Below, in pieces: positions 1-7,725 of a stretch of 24,310 nucleotides of DNA. Both the position numbers and the translations under genes were made by a program. Below the pieces are notes generated by a model. It ran no database searches. It saw nothing but the letters and a program-made list of their open reading frames with translations, and had not been told where the DNA came from. Origin of the DNA: RGIG8767 sp964386235 (GTDB lineage Bacteria > Bacillota > Clostridia > Lachnospirales > Lachnospiraceae). The stretch is from positions 1-24,310 of the forward strand of contig CAYLSH010000020.1 in assembly GCA_964386235.1 (NCBI GenBank), in the 5' to 3' direction. Numbering within the stretch: position 1 is the stretch's first letter; each line of letters starts with the position of its first letter.

Positions 1-2
1 AT

Positions 3-500
3 ACAGACAAGGAGTTCCAGATTATGATAACGGTTCCCGGAAACGCCGGTTTTTCGCAGGAAGAGTTGATGGGGAGTGAAAAAAACGAGGGGATTGCTTT
101 TGCTGCAAGTAAAAAGAAAGAGAAACGAACGGATCCGGCACAAACGATTGTGCATGATCTGGAAAAAGATGTAACGGATATGATACATGAAATCGGGGTT
201 CCGGCGCATATAAAAGGCTATCAGTATTTGCGGGAGGCGATTATGATGTCCGTGGAAAATATTGATATGCTCAGTTCCATCACCAAGATTCTGTATCCGA
301 CGATTGCCGGCAAATTTGAGACCACACCAAGCCGTGTGGAGAGAGCAATCCGTCATGCAATAGAGGTGGCGTGGAACAGAGGACGCATGGAAACGTTAAA
401 TTCCTTATTTGGCTATACGATCAGCACGGGAAAAGGAAAACCGACCAATTCCGAGTTTATTGCCCTGATTGCAGACAAGATTCGCTTGTCTTATCGCTGA
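3..500 (+). CDS. spo0A: Sporulation master regulator Spo0A, C-terminal part (5' end outside window)
   Basis: This is the end of Spo0A, the phosphorelay response regulator that binds DNA and commits the cell to sporulation. The reading frame is open to the window edge (TDKEFQIMITVPGNAG precedes the first clear linker), so the first ATG at 24 is internal and the N-terminal receiver domain lies outside. A variable Lys/Glu-rich linker (about bases 75-130) leads to the Spo0A_C effector domain, a six-helix helix-turn-helix fold. Its diagnostic recognition-helix stretch SRVERAIRHAIEVAWNRG and the ending NSEFIALIADKIRL are intact. The stop codon is at 498-500. A 7-bp hairpin (473-491) lies in the last codons. 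Family assignment is firm; nothing can be said about phosphorylation because the receiver is not visible. Confidence 0.95.
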   Translation, partial: TDKEFQIMITVPGNAGFSQEELMGSEKNEGIAFAASKKKEKRTDPAQTIVHDLEKDVTDMIHEIGVPAHIKGYQYLREAIMMSVENIDMLSSITKILYPTIAGKFETTPSRVERAIRHAIEVAWNRGRMETLNSLFGYTISTGKGKPTNSEFIALIADKIRLSYR

Positions 501-536
501 TGTGAAAAATAATTCTTTTAAAGACTATGAAAATGA

Positions 537-562
537 TGTATACTATAAATTATCAGAATATT
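537..562 (+). promoter_or_regulatory. Possible glgA promoter -10 with CodY-like box
   Basis: A TATACT hexamer (539-544) with no good -35 is followed at 548-562 by AATTATCAGAATATT. This agrees with the CodY consensus AATTTTCWGAAAATT at 13 of 15 positions. If the -10 is real, the box would overlap the transcription start, where a repressor would act. The region is AT-rich, so chance similarity is possible. Confidence 0.3.
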
Positions 563-624
563 TAGAAAAAACAGACGGATTTTGAAAAAAAGAGTAAGAT
601 TACATAGTTTTTGGAGGAAAAGGG

Positions 625-2070
625 ATGAAAAAGATCTTATTTGTTGCATCAGAAGGTGTGCCTTTTATTAAAACCGGCGGTCTTGCGGATGTTGTGGGTT
701 CCTTACCCAAGTGCATTGACAAAGAGTACTATGATGTGAGGGTGATCCTTCCCAAGTATACCTGTATGAAACAGGAATGGAAGGAAAAACTGGAATATCA
801 GCAGCATTTTTATATGGATTTCCATTGGCGCAATGTTTATGTCGGTATTTTAAAAGCGGTTTATGACGGCGTTACTTTTTATTTTATTGATAATGAAGGC
901 TATTTCGGAGGCAACCGTCCGTACTGTGACGATGCTCTTTATGAAATTGAGAAGTTTGCATTTTTCTCCAAGGCAGCATTATCGGCTTTGCCACTGATCG
1001 ATTTCAGACCGGATCTGATCCATTGTCATGACTGGCAGACCGGATTGATCCCTGTTTATTTAAAAGAGCGTTTCGCCGGCAATGAATTCTTCCGTGGCAT
1101 CAAGACGGTTATGACGATACATAATCTCAAGTTCCAGGGCAAATGGTCCGTAAAAGAAGTGCGAGAGATTACCGGGTTGTCCGATTATTATTTTGCGCCG
1201 GACAAATTGGAAGCCTATAAGGATGCGAATTTGTTAAAGGGTGGTCTGGTATTTGCGGATGCGATTACAACCGTAAGTGATACTTATGCAGAGGAGATCA
1301 AGACGGAGTTTTACGGAGAAGGTCTGGATGGTCTGATGCGTGCAAGGGCAAATGATCTGCGCGGTATCGTAAACGGCATCGACTATGATGTATTTGATCC
1401 GGCTACGGATGATCTGATCTATCAGAATTATACGGCTCGTGATTTCCGAAAAGAAAAAGTGAAAAATAAATTAAAATTACAGGAAGAAATGGGACTGGAA
1501 AAGGATGCCGGAACGATGATGATCGGTATCGTGTCCCGTCTGACCGATCAGAAAGGGTTTGATCTGATTGCCTATATCATGGATGAACTCTGTCAGGACA
1601 AAGTTCAGATCGTGATATTGGGAACGGGAGAGGAACGTTACGAGAATATGTTCCGCCATTTTGACTGGAAATACGGCAATAAAGTCAGTGCCCATATTTA
1701 TTATTCGGAGGCAATGTCCCACAAAGTATATGCTGCCTGCGATGCCTTTTTGATGCCGTCTTTATTTGAGCCGTGCGGACTGTCACAGTTGATGTCTTTG
1801 CGTTACGGCACGGTGCCAATTGTCCGTGAAACAGGAGGATTAAAGGATACAGTTATGCCGTACAATGAGTACGAGAGCACGGGAACCGGTTTTTCCTTTA
1901 CGAATTACAATGCGCATGAGATGCTTAGTACGATCCGTTACGCAGAGCATATTTACTATGATAAAAAGCGGGAATGGAATAAGATCATTGACCGCGGTAT
2001 GGCAACCGATTTTTCATGGTATACCTCCGCAGCCAAGTATCAGGAGATGTACGACTGGCTGATTGGATAA
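625..2070 (+). CDS. glgA: Glycogen synthase (ADP-glucose), GT5 family
   Basis: Transfers glucose from ADP-glucose to the growing alpha-1,4-glucan; a cytosolic storage-polysaccharide enzyme. The protein has 481 residues, the usual length for bacterial GlgA. The N-terminal GT-B domain opens with the ADP-glucose-binding motif KTGGLADVVG (residues 16-25); HCHDWQTGL and TIHNLKFQG follow. The C-terminal GT1-like half carries IVSRLTDQKGFD and the conserved EPCGLSQL segment. The ATG at 625 is preceded by GGAGGAAAAGG at good spacing. No other glg gene is visible next to it; it stands alone between spo0A and the convergent rqcH. Its last codons form the left arm of the hairpin at 2055-2083. Confidence 0.95.
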   Translation: MKKILFVASEGVPFIKTGGLADVVGSLPKCIDKEYYDVRVILPKYTCMKQEWKEKLEYQQHFYMDFHWRNVYVGILKAVYDGVTFYFIDNEGYFGGNRPYCDDALYEIEKFAFFSKAALSALPLIDFRPDLIHCHDWQTGLIPVYLKERFAGNEFFRGIKTVMTIHNLKFQGKWSVKEVREITGLSDYYFAPDKLEAYKDANLLKGGLVFADAITTVSDTYAEEIKTEFYGEGLDGLMRARANDLRGIVNGIDYDVFDPATDDLIYQNYTARDFRKEKVKNKLKLQEEMGLEKDAGTMMIGIVSRLTDQKGFDLIAYIMDELCQDKVQIVILGTGEERYENMFRHFDWKYGNKVSAHIYYSEAMSHKVYAACDAFLMPSLFEPCGLSQLMSLRYGTVPIVRETGGLKDTVMPYNEYESTGTGFSFTNYNAHEMLSTIRYAEHIYYDKKREWNKIIDRGMATDFSWYTSAAKYQEMYDWLIG

Positions 2071-2083
2071 TCCAATCAGTCAG
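2055..2083. terminator. Hairpin over both convergent stop codons of glgA and rqcH
   Basis: A 13-bp stem (one G-T wobble) pairs 2055-2067 with 2071-2083. The 3-nt loop TAA at 2068-2070 is the glgA stop codon, and the rqcH stop (TCA on the plus strand, 2076-2078) is in the right arm. Only 5 nt separate the two genes. There is no good T run on either side, so it is either a weak two-way terminator or an mRNA 3'-end stabiliser. Confidence 0.6.
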
Positions 2084-3872
2084 CCTGTTTGATTCCTGTG
2101 ATATCGCTGGATATGGTTAAGGAATAATTGGTGTGATAGATTACAAAGCCGGGTTTGCCACCCGGCGTTTTTTTTATGTTTTTGCGCGGGGTATAATCAA
2201 TTTCTACCTTTTCCTGCAAACGTCCCTGTGAGTAGTGGGCAGCAAGGCGGCCGGCTTCTTCAAAGGTATGGTCCGGCACTTCTTTTCCTCCTGATTTTAA
2301 GATAACATGGGAACCGGGGATGTTTTTGGCGTGGAACCACCAGTCATTTCCGTTTGCCAGTTTGAAGGTGAGTTCTTCATTCTGGTAATTATTTTTTCCA
2401 ACGTAAATATCAAAACCATCGCTGCTGATGTAGTGGAAGGGTTTGCTTACAAAACGCTGTTTGGGCGCATTTTTTTTGCCACCTTTTCTGCGAAGATACC
2501 CGCATTCAATCAGTTCTTCCCTTATCTGGTTGAGATCTTCTTCTTTTTCCGCAATATCAAGAGCCGTCATGATGGATTCCAAATGGCGGATCTCGTCTTT
2601 TACGGAAACGATCAGTTCGGTCAGGGCTTCTTTGGTACGCTTGCATTTGCCGTATTTGTCAAAATAACGGCGTGCGTTTTCCAAAGGCGTTTTCTGCGCA
2701 TCCAGTGGGATGGTAATGGGTTCATTGGTATAGTAATTGTCCACCGTGGCGGATTTTACTCCGTTTTCTATGGAATAGGCATAGGTCTGTAAAAGTTCTC
2801 CGTAAATACGATAGGTGTCCATCTTTTCGGTGTCTTTTAACTGATGGCACTGCAGATCGTATTTTTTAACATCCCTTTCCAATATGGTGGAAACGATCTT
2901 GCGCAGGTCGGCAGATTTTTGTCGGCTTCTGCTGTAACGTTCTTTCTGCGCATAATAATCGGAAAGAAGAGCACAGGTGCTTTCGTATATGACGGATGTG
3001 TCAGAAGGATCCTGTTCCTTTTTCTTTTCATAGGAAGAAAGCCGGACACAGGCATATTCCTTCGGCACTCCTTTTTCATAGTAAATGACAGGAGTAAAAC
3101 TGCCCTCCTTTACTTTTTGAAAAAGGGAAGAAAAGGCTTCATACAGCCGTTCTGCCATAAGGGGCGAAAGTTCACAGGCAAGGGTATCCGATGCATCGGC
3201 TAAAAAGCAGATCTCGTGCGCAATCAGCGGTGAGATGCCGGTATAGGAAGAAAGCAGTGCCTTGGGACAGTATTCGTGTTTTTCCTTCAGGCGTGTAAGA
3301 AAAGATTCCTTTGTTGCAAAAAGCGGATTGTTTTTTTCTTCCGTTGTGGGAACAAAATAATCCCTGCCGGGCAGTACTTCCCGAACACTGCTGACAGCGG
3401 CGGAGATTCTTTTGATGCTGTCAACGATCTTCAGATGAGTAAGAGGGGAAGCTTCTGTATAGGCTTCATCCGGTGCGACAAAAATGATATTGCTGTATTT
3501 TCCCATCAGTTCCACGATCAGTTTCTTGCGGCAAAGGTCGCCTAGTTCATTTAAATGTTCTATCTCGAAAACGAGGATTCGTTCAAAATCCGGCTGCGAT
3601 ATGGACAGAATCCGTCCGTTCTGTATATGCTTGCGAAGAAGCATGCAAAAAGGAGGGGCGGTTATGGGGCTTACTTTATTTTCTTCTGTCAGATACACAA
3701 GCGGAAGGGAAGGATTGGCGGATAATACCAGTCGGTATGCTTCGTTTTTTCCTTTGATCGTCAGTAGCAATTCGTCCGGTTCCGGCTGTGCGATCTTACT
3801 GATTCTGCCATCCTGTAATTTTTCCTGTAATTCTTTGCAGATGGCTGCAATTGTGATTCCATCAAATGCCAT
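2076..3872 (-). CDS. rqcH: Ribosome quality control factor RqcH (NFACT / FbpA family)
   Basis: RqcH binds stalled 50S subunits carrying peptidyl-tRNA and recruits Ala-tRNA to add C-terminal alanine tails that mark the peptide for degradation; older annotations call it fibronectin-binding protein A. The protein has 598 residues from the ATG at 3872, which starts MAFDGITI, the usual NFACT N-terminus, and has AAGGAGG just upstream; an in-frame ATG at 3923 is not needed. The order is an NFACT-N domain (about 1-270), a charged helical region with HhH/coiled-coil character (about 270-440), and a C-terminal NFACT-R domain with NDWWFHAKNIPGSHVILK. At residues 97-98 it reads Glu-Arg, where B. subtilis RqcH has the functional Asp-Arg pair. 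It is divergent from yicC, as yloA is near yloC in Bacillus. Confidence 0.92.
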   Translation of the reverse strand: MAFDGITIAAICKELQEKLQDGRISKIAQPEPDELLLTIKGKNEAYRLVLSANPSLPLVYLTEENKVSPITAPPFCMLLRKHIQNGRILSISQPDFERILVFEIEHLNELGDLCRKKLIVELMGKYSNIIFVAPDEAYTEASPLTHLKIVDSIKRISAAVSSVREVLPGRDYFVPTTEEKNNPLFATKESFLTRLKEKHEYCPKALLSSYTGISPLIAHEICFLADASDTLACELSPLMAERLYEAFSSLFQKVKEGSFTPVIYYEKGVPKEYACVRLSSYEKKKEQDPSDTSVIYESTCALLSDYYAQKERYSRSRQKSADLRKIVSTILERDVKKYDLQCHQLKDTEKMDTYRIYGELLQTYAYSIENGVKSATVDNYYTNEPITIPLDAQKTPLENARRYFDKYGKCKRTKEALTELIVSVKDEIRHLESIMTALDIAEKEEDLNQIREELIECGYLRRKGGKKNAPKQRFVSKPFHYISSDGFDIYVGKNNYQNEELTFKLANGNDWWFHAKNIPGSHVILKSGGKEVPDHTFEEAGRLAAHYSQGRLQEKVEIDYTPRKNIKKTPGGKPGFVIYHTNYSLTISSDITGIKQAD

Positions 3873-3908
3873 AAGGGCGGCCTCCTTCAAAAAAATCCGA
3901 ATAATCAC

Positions 3909-3937
3909 AGTATAACAAGGCAAATTCAGAAAGGCAA
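3909..3937 (-). promoter_or_regulatory. Sigma-A promoter for rqcH
   Basis: On the minus strand a -35 TTGCCT (3937-3932) and a -10 TATACT (3914-3909) are separated by 17 nt. This is about 40 nt upstream of the rqcH start. The -35 lies next to the -35 of the divergent yicC promoter, so the two promoters are back to back. Confidence 0.6.
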
Positions 3938-3939
3938 CC

Positions 3940-3968
3940 TTGACGTTATTTTCCGCATGAATTATAAT
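3940..3968 (+). promoter_or_regulatory. Consensus sigma-A promoter for yicC-gmk-rpoZ
   Basis: TTGACG (3940-3945), a 17-nt spacer and a perfect TATAAT (3963-3968). The expected transcription start, about 7 nt downstream of the -10, falls at the base of the hairpin at 3972-3997, so the operon mRNA should begin with a stem-loop. Confidence 0.8.
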
Positions 3969-3971
3969 ACT

Positions 3972-3997
3972 AGGGAGTGTCGTAAGCGATGCTCCCT
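3972..3997 (+). other. 5'-terminal leader hairpin of yicC mRNA
   Basis: An 11-bp stem pairs 3972-3982 with 3987-3997 (two G-T wobbles), with loop TAAG. It sits between the predicted transcription start and the Shine-Dalgarno TAGGAGG (3998-4004). No T run follows, so it is not an intrinsic terminator. Confidence 0.65.
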
Positions 3998-4010
3998 TAG
4001 GAGGTTACGC

Positions 4011-4889
4011 ATGATAAAGAGTATGACAGGCTTCGGCAGAGCAGAAGTCAGTGGAGAAAACTACAAGGTTACTGTTGAGATGAAATCGGTGAACCACCGC
4101 TATCTCGATGTCAATATGAAGATGCCAAAGAAACTGAATTTCTTTGAGTCATCCATCCGCAATCTGTTAAAGGAGTATATTCAGAGAGGAAAGGTAGATC
4201 TTTTTATTTCTTTTGAAGATCTGTCCGAAAGCAGTGTAAATGTTACTTATCATAAGGAAGTAGCAGAGGAGTACATGCACTTTTTATCTCAGATGGCATC
4301 TGATTTTTCCTTGGAAAATGATATGCGTGTATCATCCCTTGCCAGATTCCCGGAAGTGTTTACTTTGGATGATGTGGAGATTGATGAAGAAGGCGTCTGG
4401 AAGGCTTTGGAAGAGGCGATCCGTGGTGCTGCGGAAGGCTTTGTGCAGTCCCGCATCAAAGAAGGAGAGAATCTTTGCAAAGATCTGATCGGCAAACTGG
4501 ATGAGATGCTTCTGGTGGTTGATTTTATCGAAGAGCGTTCTCCGCAGATCATAGAAGATTATAAGAATCGTCTGATGGAAAAAGTACAGGAGATGCTTGG
4601 AGATGCCAAAGTGGATGAGTCCAGACTGATCACGGAGGTGACGATCTTTGCGGATAAGGTCTGTGTGGACGAGGAACTGGTCCGCTTGCGCAGCCATATC
4701 AATACCGTAAAGAGTACTCTTTTAGAAGGTGGCGGCATTGGTCGTAAACTGGATTTCCTCGCACAGGAGATGAACAGGGAAGCCAATACGATTCTTTCCA
4801 AAGCAAATGACCTTGAGATATCCAATCGTGGTATTGAGTTGAAAACAGTGATTGAGAAGGTACGGGAACAGATTCAGAATATTGAATAA
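4011..4889 (+). CDS. yicC: YicC-family endoribonuclease
   Basis: YicC/YloC proteins are conserved bacterial RNases (E. coli YicC has been reported to cleave RNA and act in small-RNA decay). The protein has 292 residues from the ATG at 4011, which gives the family N-terminus MIKSMTGFGRAE and has TAGGAGG 6 nt upstream; an upstream in-frame ATG at 3957 lies before the predicted transcription start and is excluded. The N-terminal YicC_N domain includes VEMKSVNHRYLDVNMKMP. The C-terminal DUF1732 part has VDEELVRLRSHI and GRKLDFLAQEMNREANTILSKA. It is first gene of yicC-gmk-rpoZ, a common Firmicutes block, but no remA gene lies between yicC and gmk here. Confidence 0.93.
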   Translation: MIKSMTGFGRAEVSGENYKVTVEMKSVNHRYLDVNMKMPKKLNFFESSIRNLLKEYIQRGKVDLFISFEDLSESSVNVTYHKEVAEEYMHFLSQMASDFSLENDMRVSSLARFPEVFTLDDVEIDEEGVWKALEEAIRGAAEGFVQSRIKEGENLCKDLIGKLDEMLLVVDFIEERSPQIIEDYKNRLMEKVQEMLGDAKVDESRLITEVTIFADKVCVDEELVRLRSHINTVKSTLLEGGGIGRKLDFLAQEMNREANTILSKANDLEISNRGIELKTVIEKVREQIQNIE

Positions 4890-4904
4890 AGGCGGCAGTC
4901 GTAT

Positions 4905-5537
4905 ATGAAAAAAGGTGTATTGATCGTGTTGTCGGGCTTTTCCGGCGCCGGCAAAGGAACGATCACAAAGAGATTGTTACAGGAGTATGACAATTATGCC
5001 CTTTCCATTTCCATGACCACCAGACAGCCCAGAAGCGGTGAAGTGGACGGCAGAGAGTATTTCTTTGTGGACCGGGCAGAGTTTGAACAGCATATTGCCA
5101 AGGAGGAACTGGTAGAATATGCGGAATATGTGGGCAATTATTACGGTACTCCGCGTGCCTATGTGGAAGAACAGTTAAACAAAGGCAAGGATGTGATCTT
5201 AGAGATTGAGATCCAGGGAGCCTTAAAGATCAAAGAGCGTTTCCCCGATACCCTTCTTTTGTTTGTGTCCACCAAGAGTGCGGATGTGCTTTTGCAACGC
5301 CTGACAGGCAGGGGCACGGAGTCAAAAGAGGTGATCCTAAGCCGCATGGAACGTGCAGCACAGGAAGCCGAAGGTATGCAGGAATATGAGTATATCATCA
5401 TCAATGATGATCTGGATGCGTGTGTAAAAGAAACGCATTCCATTATACAGAGCGCAAAAGCATCCGCAATGCGCAATGAGGAGTTTATCAATACGATCAG
5501 ACAGGAATTGAAGGATTTATCGAAAGGAGAAAAATAA
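4905..5537 (+). CDS. gmk: Guanylate kinase
   Basis: Phosphorylates GMP to GDP with ATP, an essential step in guanine nucleotide supply. The protein has 210 residues, typical for the family. The P-loop GFSGAGKGTITKRL is at about residues 11-24. The GMP-binding region contains SMTTRQPRSGEVDGREYFFV, and EIEIQGALKIKERFPD and the lid sequence RLTGRGTESKEVILSRM follow. The ATG at 4905 is 15 nt after the yicC stop, with a modest AAAGGCGG site. Its stop codon abuts the rpoZ start with no gap, so the two are probably translationally coupled. Confidence 0.96.
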   Translation: MKKGVLIVLSGFSGAGKGTITKRLLQEYDNYALSISMTTRQPRSGEVDGREYFFVDRAEFEQHIAKEELVEYAEYVGNYYGTPRAYVEEQLNKGKDVILEIEIQGALKIKERFPDTLLLFVSTKSADVLLQRLTGRGTESKEVILSRMERAAQEAEGMQEYEYIIINDDLDACVKETHSIIQSAKASAMRNEEFINTIRQELKDLSKGEK

Positions 5538-5780
5538 ATGTTACATCCATCTTATTCAGACTTAATGAAAGTAGTAAACAGTGAGGTTGAACCGGGCGAA
5601 TCCAAGGTCGTGAACAGCCGTTATTCCATCGTTATGGCAACTGCCAAACGCGCAAGACAGATTATTGCCGGGGATGAACCTCTGGTAAAAGGGGATAGCC
5701 AAAAGCCCTTATCCGTTGCAGTGGAAGAATTAAACGAAGGTCAGATCAAGATCTTAGGTGATGACGAGGAAGAAGAATAA
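5538..5780 (+). CDS. rpoZ: RNA polymerase omega subunit
   Basis: The small omega subunit that helps assemble and stabilise RNA polymerase by binding the beta' subunit. The protein has 80 residues. The N-terminal MLHPSYSDLMKVV and the helix NSRYSIVMATAKRARQIIAG match the family's conserved core, and the tail is acidic (DDEEEE). Its ATG directly follows the gmk stop, with AAGGAG in the gmk tail as ribosome binding site. The usual Firmicutes followers coaBC and priA are absent; a terminator follows instead. Confidence 0.93.
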   Translation: MLHPSYSDLMKVVNSEVEPGESKVVNSRYSIVMATAKRARQIIAGDEPLVKGDSQKPLSVAVEELNEGQIKILGDDEEEE

Positions 5781-5791
5781 AATGCAAAACG

Positions 5792-5824
5792 GAGCCTTCC
5801 GGAGATGTCGGAGGCTCTTTTTTT
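5792..5824 (+). terminator. Intrinsic terminator after rpoZ
   Basis: The stem GAGCCTTCCG (5792-5801) pairs with CGGAGGCTC (5809-5817) with one bulged T; a 7-nt loop and seven Ts (5818-5824) complete a standard rho-independent terminator 12 nt after the rpoZ stop. Confidence 0.9.
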
Positions 5825-5859
5825 CAATTGCTTTTTAATTGAGAATAATGAGGAAGATT

Positions 5860-7182
5860 ATGAAAATATTTTTTGTATCACTGGGTTGTGACAAGAATCT
5901 GGTGGATTCGGAAATGATGATTGGAATGCTTGCAAAAAGCGGTCATACCATCACAGATGATGAAAAAGAGGCAGATGTCGTGGTTGTCAATACCTGTTGC
6001 TTTATTTTAGATGCCAAACAGGAGAGCATTGACACGATCTTACAGATGGCGGAACTGAAAAAGAACGCTTCTTTGAAAGTGCTGATCGTAACCGGCTGCC
6101 TTGGTGAACGTTACCGTGAAGAAATACAGGCGGAGATTCCGCAGGTGGATGCAATTTTGGGAACCAATTCCTTTGACCTGATCGTACAGACGATTGACGA
6201 GGTCATGGAGGGCAAAAAACAGAATCATTTTACTGACATACAGGACACGCCTGTTTTTGGAAAAGAGCGTATGGTCACAACGGGCGGTCATTATGCTTAC
6301 TTAAAGATTGCAGAGGGCTGTGACAAGCATTGTACCTACTGCATTATTCCTAAGATCCGCGGGGATTTCCGTTCGGTTCCCATGGAAGTATTGTTAAAAG
6401 AAGCACAGAAACTGGCACATGATGGTGTAAAGGAACTGATTCTCGTGGCACAGGAGACCACGGTATACGGCAAGGATTTATATGGAAAAAAAGTACTGCC
6501 GGAGCTGTTAGAAAAACTGGCAGCGATCGAAGAACTGCAGTTTATCCGCATTCTCTATTGTTACCCGGAAGAAATCACGGATGAACTGATTGCGGTAATC
6601 AAAAAAGAACCCAAGATCTGTCATTATCTGGATATGCCAATCCAGCACGCAGCGGATCCGATATTAAAACGGATGGGACGAAGAACGAGCCATGAGCAGC
6701 TGCGCAGCATCATTACCAAACTTCGCACAGAAATACCGGATATCTGTCTGAGAACAACTTTGATCACCGGATTTCCGGGTGAAACGAAGCAGGATTTTGC
6801 GCTGTTAAAAGAATTTGTAAAAGAAATGCGTTTTGACAGGCTGGGCGTTTTTCCGTATTCACCGGAAGAGGGCACGCCTGCGGCACGTATGAAAAAGCAG
6901 ATACCTACCTTTTTAAAGAAGATGAGAAGAAATGAGATCATGCGCTTACAGCAGAAGATCGCATTCGAAAGGGCAGAAGAGATGATCGGACAGAAATTAT
7001 CGGTCATGATCGAGGGAAAACTGCCCGAAGACGGCGTTTTTATCGGCAGAACCTACAAGGATGCGCCCAATGTGGACGGCATGGTGTTTGTAAACAGTGA
7101 CAGGGAACTGGTGACGGGGGATGTGGTCACGGTCGGGATCACGGATTTTCATGAATACGATTTAATAGGAGAAGAACAATGA
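5860..7182 (+). CDS. rimO: Ribosomal protein uS12 methylthiotransferase RimO
   Basis: Radical-SAM enzyme that adds a methylthio group to an aspartate of ribosomal protein S12 using two 4Fe-4S clusters. The protein has 440 residues from the ATG at 5860, preceded by GAGGAAG, and starts MKIFFVSLGCDKNLVDSE, the RimO form of the UPF0004 domain (MiaB differs here). The radical-SAM triad is in CDKHCTYCIIPKIRG, and the cluster-binding cysteines of the N-terminal domain include those in SLGCDKN, NTCCF and TGCLGE. A TRAM-like domain ends the protein (about 375-440). In-frame TTG (5839) and ATG (5848) starts upstream have poorer ribosome binding sites. Its stop overlaps the pgsA start as ATGA. Confidence 0.94.
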   Translation: MKIFFVSLGCDKNLVDSEMMIGMLAKSGHTITDDEKEADVVVVNTCCFILDAKQESIDTILQMAELKKNASLKVLIVTGCLGERYREEIQAEIPQVDAILGTNSFDLIVQTIDEVMEGKKQNHFTDIQDTPVFGKERMVTTGGHYAYLKIAEGCDKHCTYCIIPKIRGDFRSVPMEVLLKEAQKLAHDGVKELILVAQETTVYGKDLYGKKVLPELLEKLAAIEELQFIRILYCYPEEITDELIAVIKKEPKICHYLDMPIQHAADPILKRMGRRTSHEQLRSIITKLRTEIPDICLRTTLITGFPGETKQDFALLKEFVKEMRFDRLGVFPYSPEEGTPAARMKKQIPTFLKKMRRNEIMRLQQKIAFERAEEMIGQKLSVMIEGKLPEDGVFIGRTYKDAPNVDGMVFVNSDRELVTGDVVTVGITDFHEYDLIGEEQ

Positions 7183-7715
7183 ATTTACCCAATAAATTAA
7201 CGATTATCAGAGTGATTCTGATTGTACCCTTTGTTTTTATCATGTTGACGGATGTATGCGGTGATATGGGAAAATGGATTGCGTTAGCCATTTTTATCAT
7301 CGCCAGCCTGACGGACCTTTTGGATGGAAAGATTGCCAGAAAATACAATCTGATTACCAATTTTGGTAAATTTATGGATCCGCTTGCGGACAAATTACTT
7401 GTCTGTGCAGCCATGATTTGTTTGGTGGAAATGGGAAAGATTCCGTCATGGGTGGTAATCATTATCATCAGCCGTGAGTTTATCATCAGCGGCTTCCGCC
7501 TGATCGCTTCGGACAACGGCATAGTGATCGCAGCCAGTTACTGGGGCAAGTTTAAAACGGTTTTCCAGATGATCATGGTTATTTTGATGATTGCAGATAT
7601 TGAGGCAATTGCTCTTTTTACACAGATCATCATGTGGATCGCCCTGATTCTTACGGTGATCTCACTGGTGGATTATCTGAAAAAGAACTGGCATGTAATG
7701 GATGAACAGAAATAG
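7179..7715 (+). CDS. pgsA: CDP-diacylglycerol--glycerol-3-phosphate 3-phosphatidyltransferase
   Basis: Integral membrane enzyme of phosphatidylglycerol synthesis. The protein has 178 residues with several hydrophobic segments (about 8-26, 32-45, 75-95, 120-142 and 145-165). The CDP-alcohol phosphatidyltransferase signature DG-x2-AR-x8-G-x3-D-x3-D is complete: D46, D49, G50, A53, R54, G63, D67 and D71. The start overlaps the rimO stop by 4 nt, with AGGAG in the end of rimO. The order rimO-pgsA-cinA/pncC-recA is common in Clostridia. Confidence 0.94.
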   Translation: MNLPNKLTIIRVILIVPFVFIMLTDVCGDMGKWIALAIFIIASLTDLLDGKIARKYNLITNFGKFMDPLADKLLVCAAMICLVEMGKIPSWVVIIIISREFIISGFRLIASDNGIVIAASYWGKFKTVFQMIMVILMIADIEAIALFTQIIMWIALILTVISLVDYLKKNWHVMDEQK

Positions 7716-7725
7716 GGATAAAAAA

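Noticed and set aside
473..491. 7-bp hairpin in the last codons of spo0A as a terminator
   Set aside because: Short stem with no T run after it; too weak to call a terminator.
2307..2792. 161-codon open frame on the plus strand opposite rqcH
   Set aside because: It lies wholly inside rqcH on the other strand, has no ribosome binding site, and its Phe/Val-rich translation matches nothing I know; rqcH is clearly the real gene.
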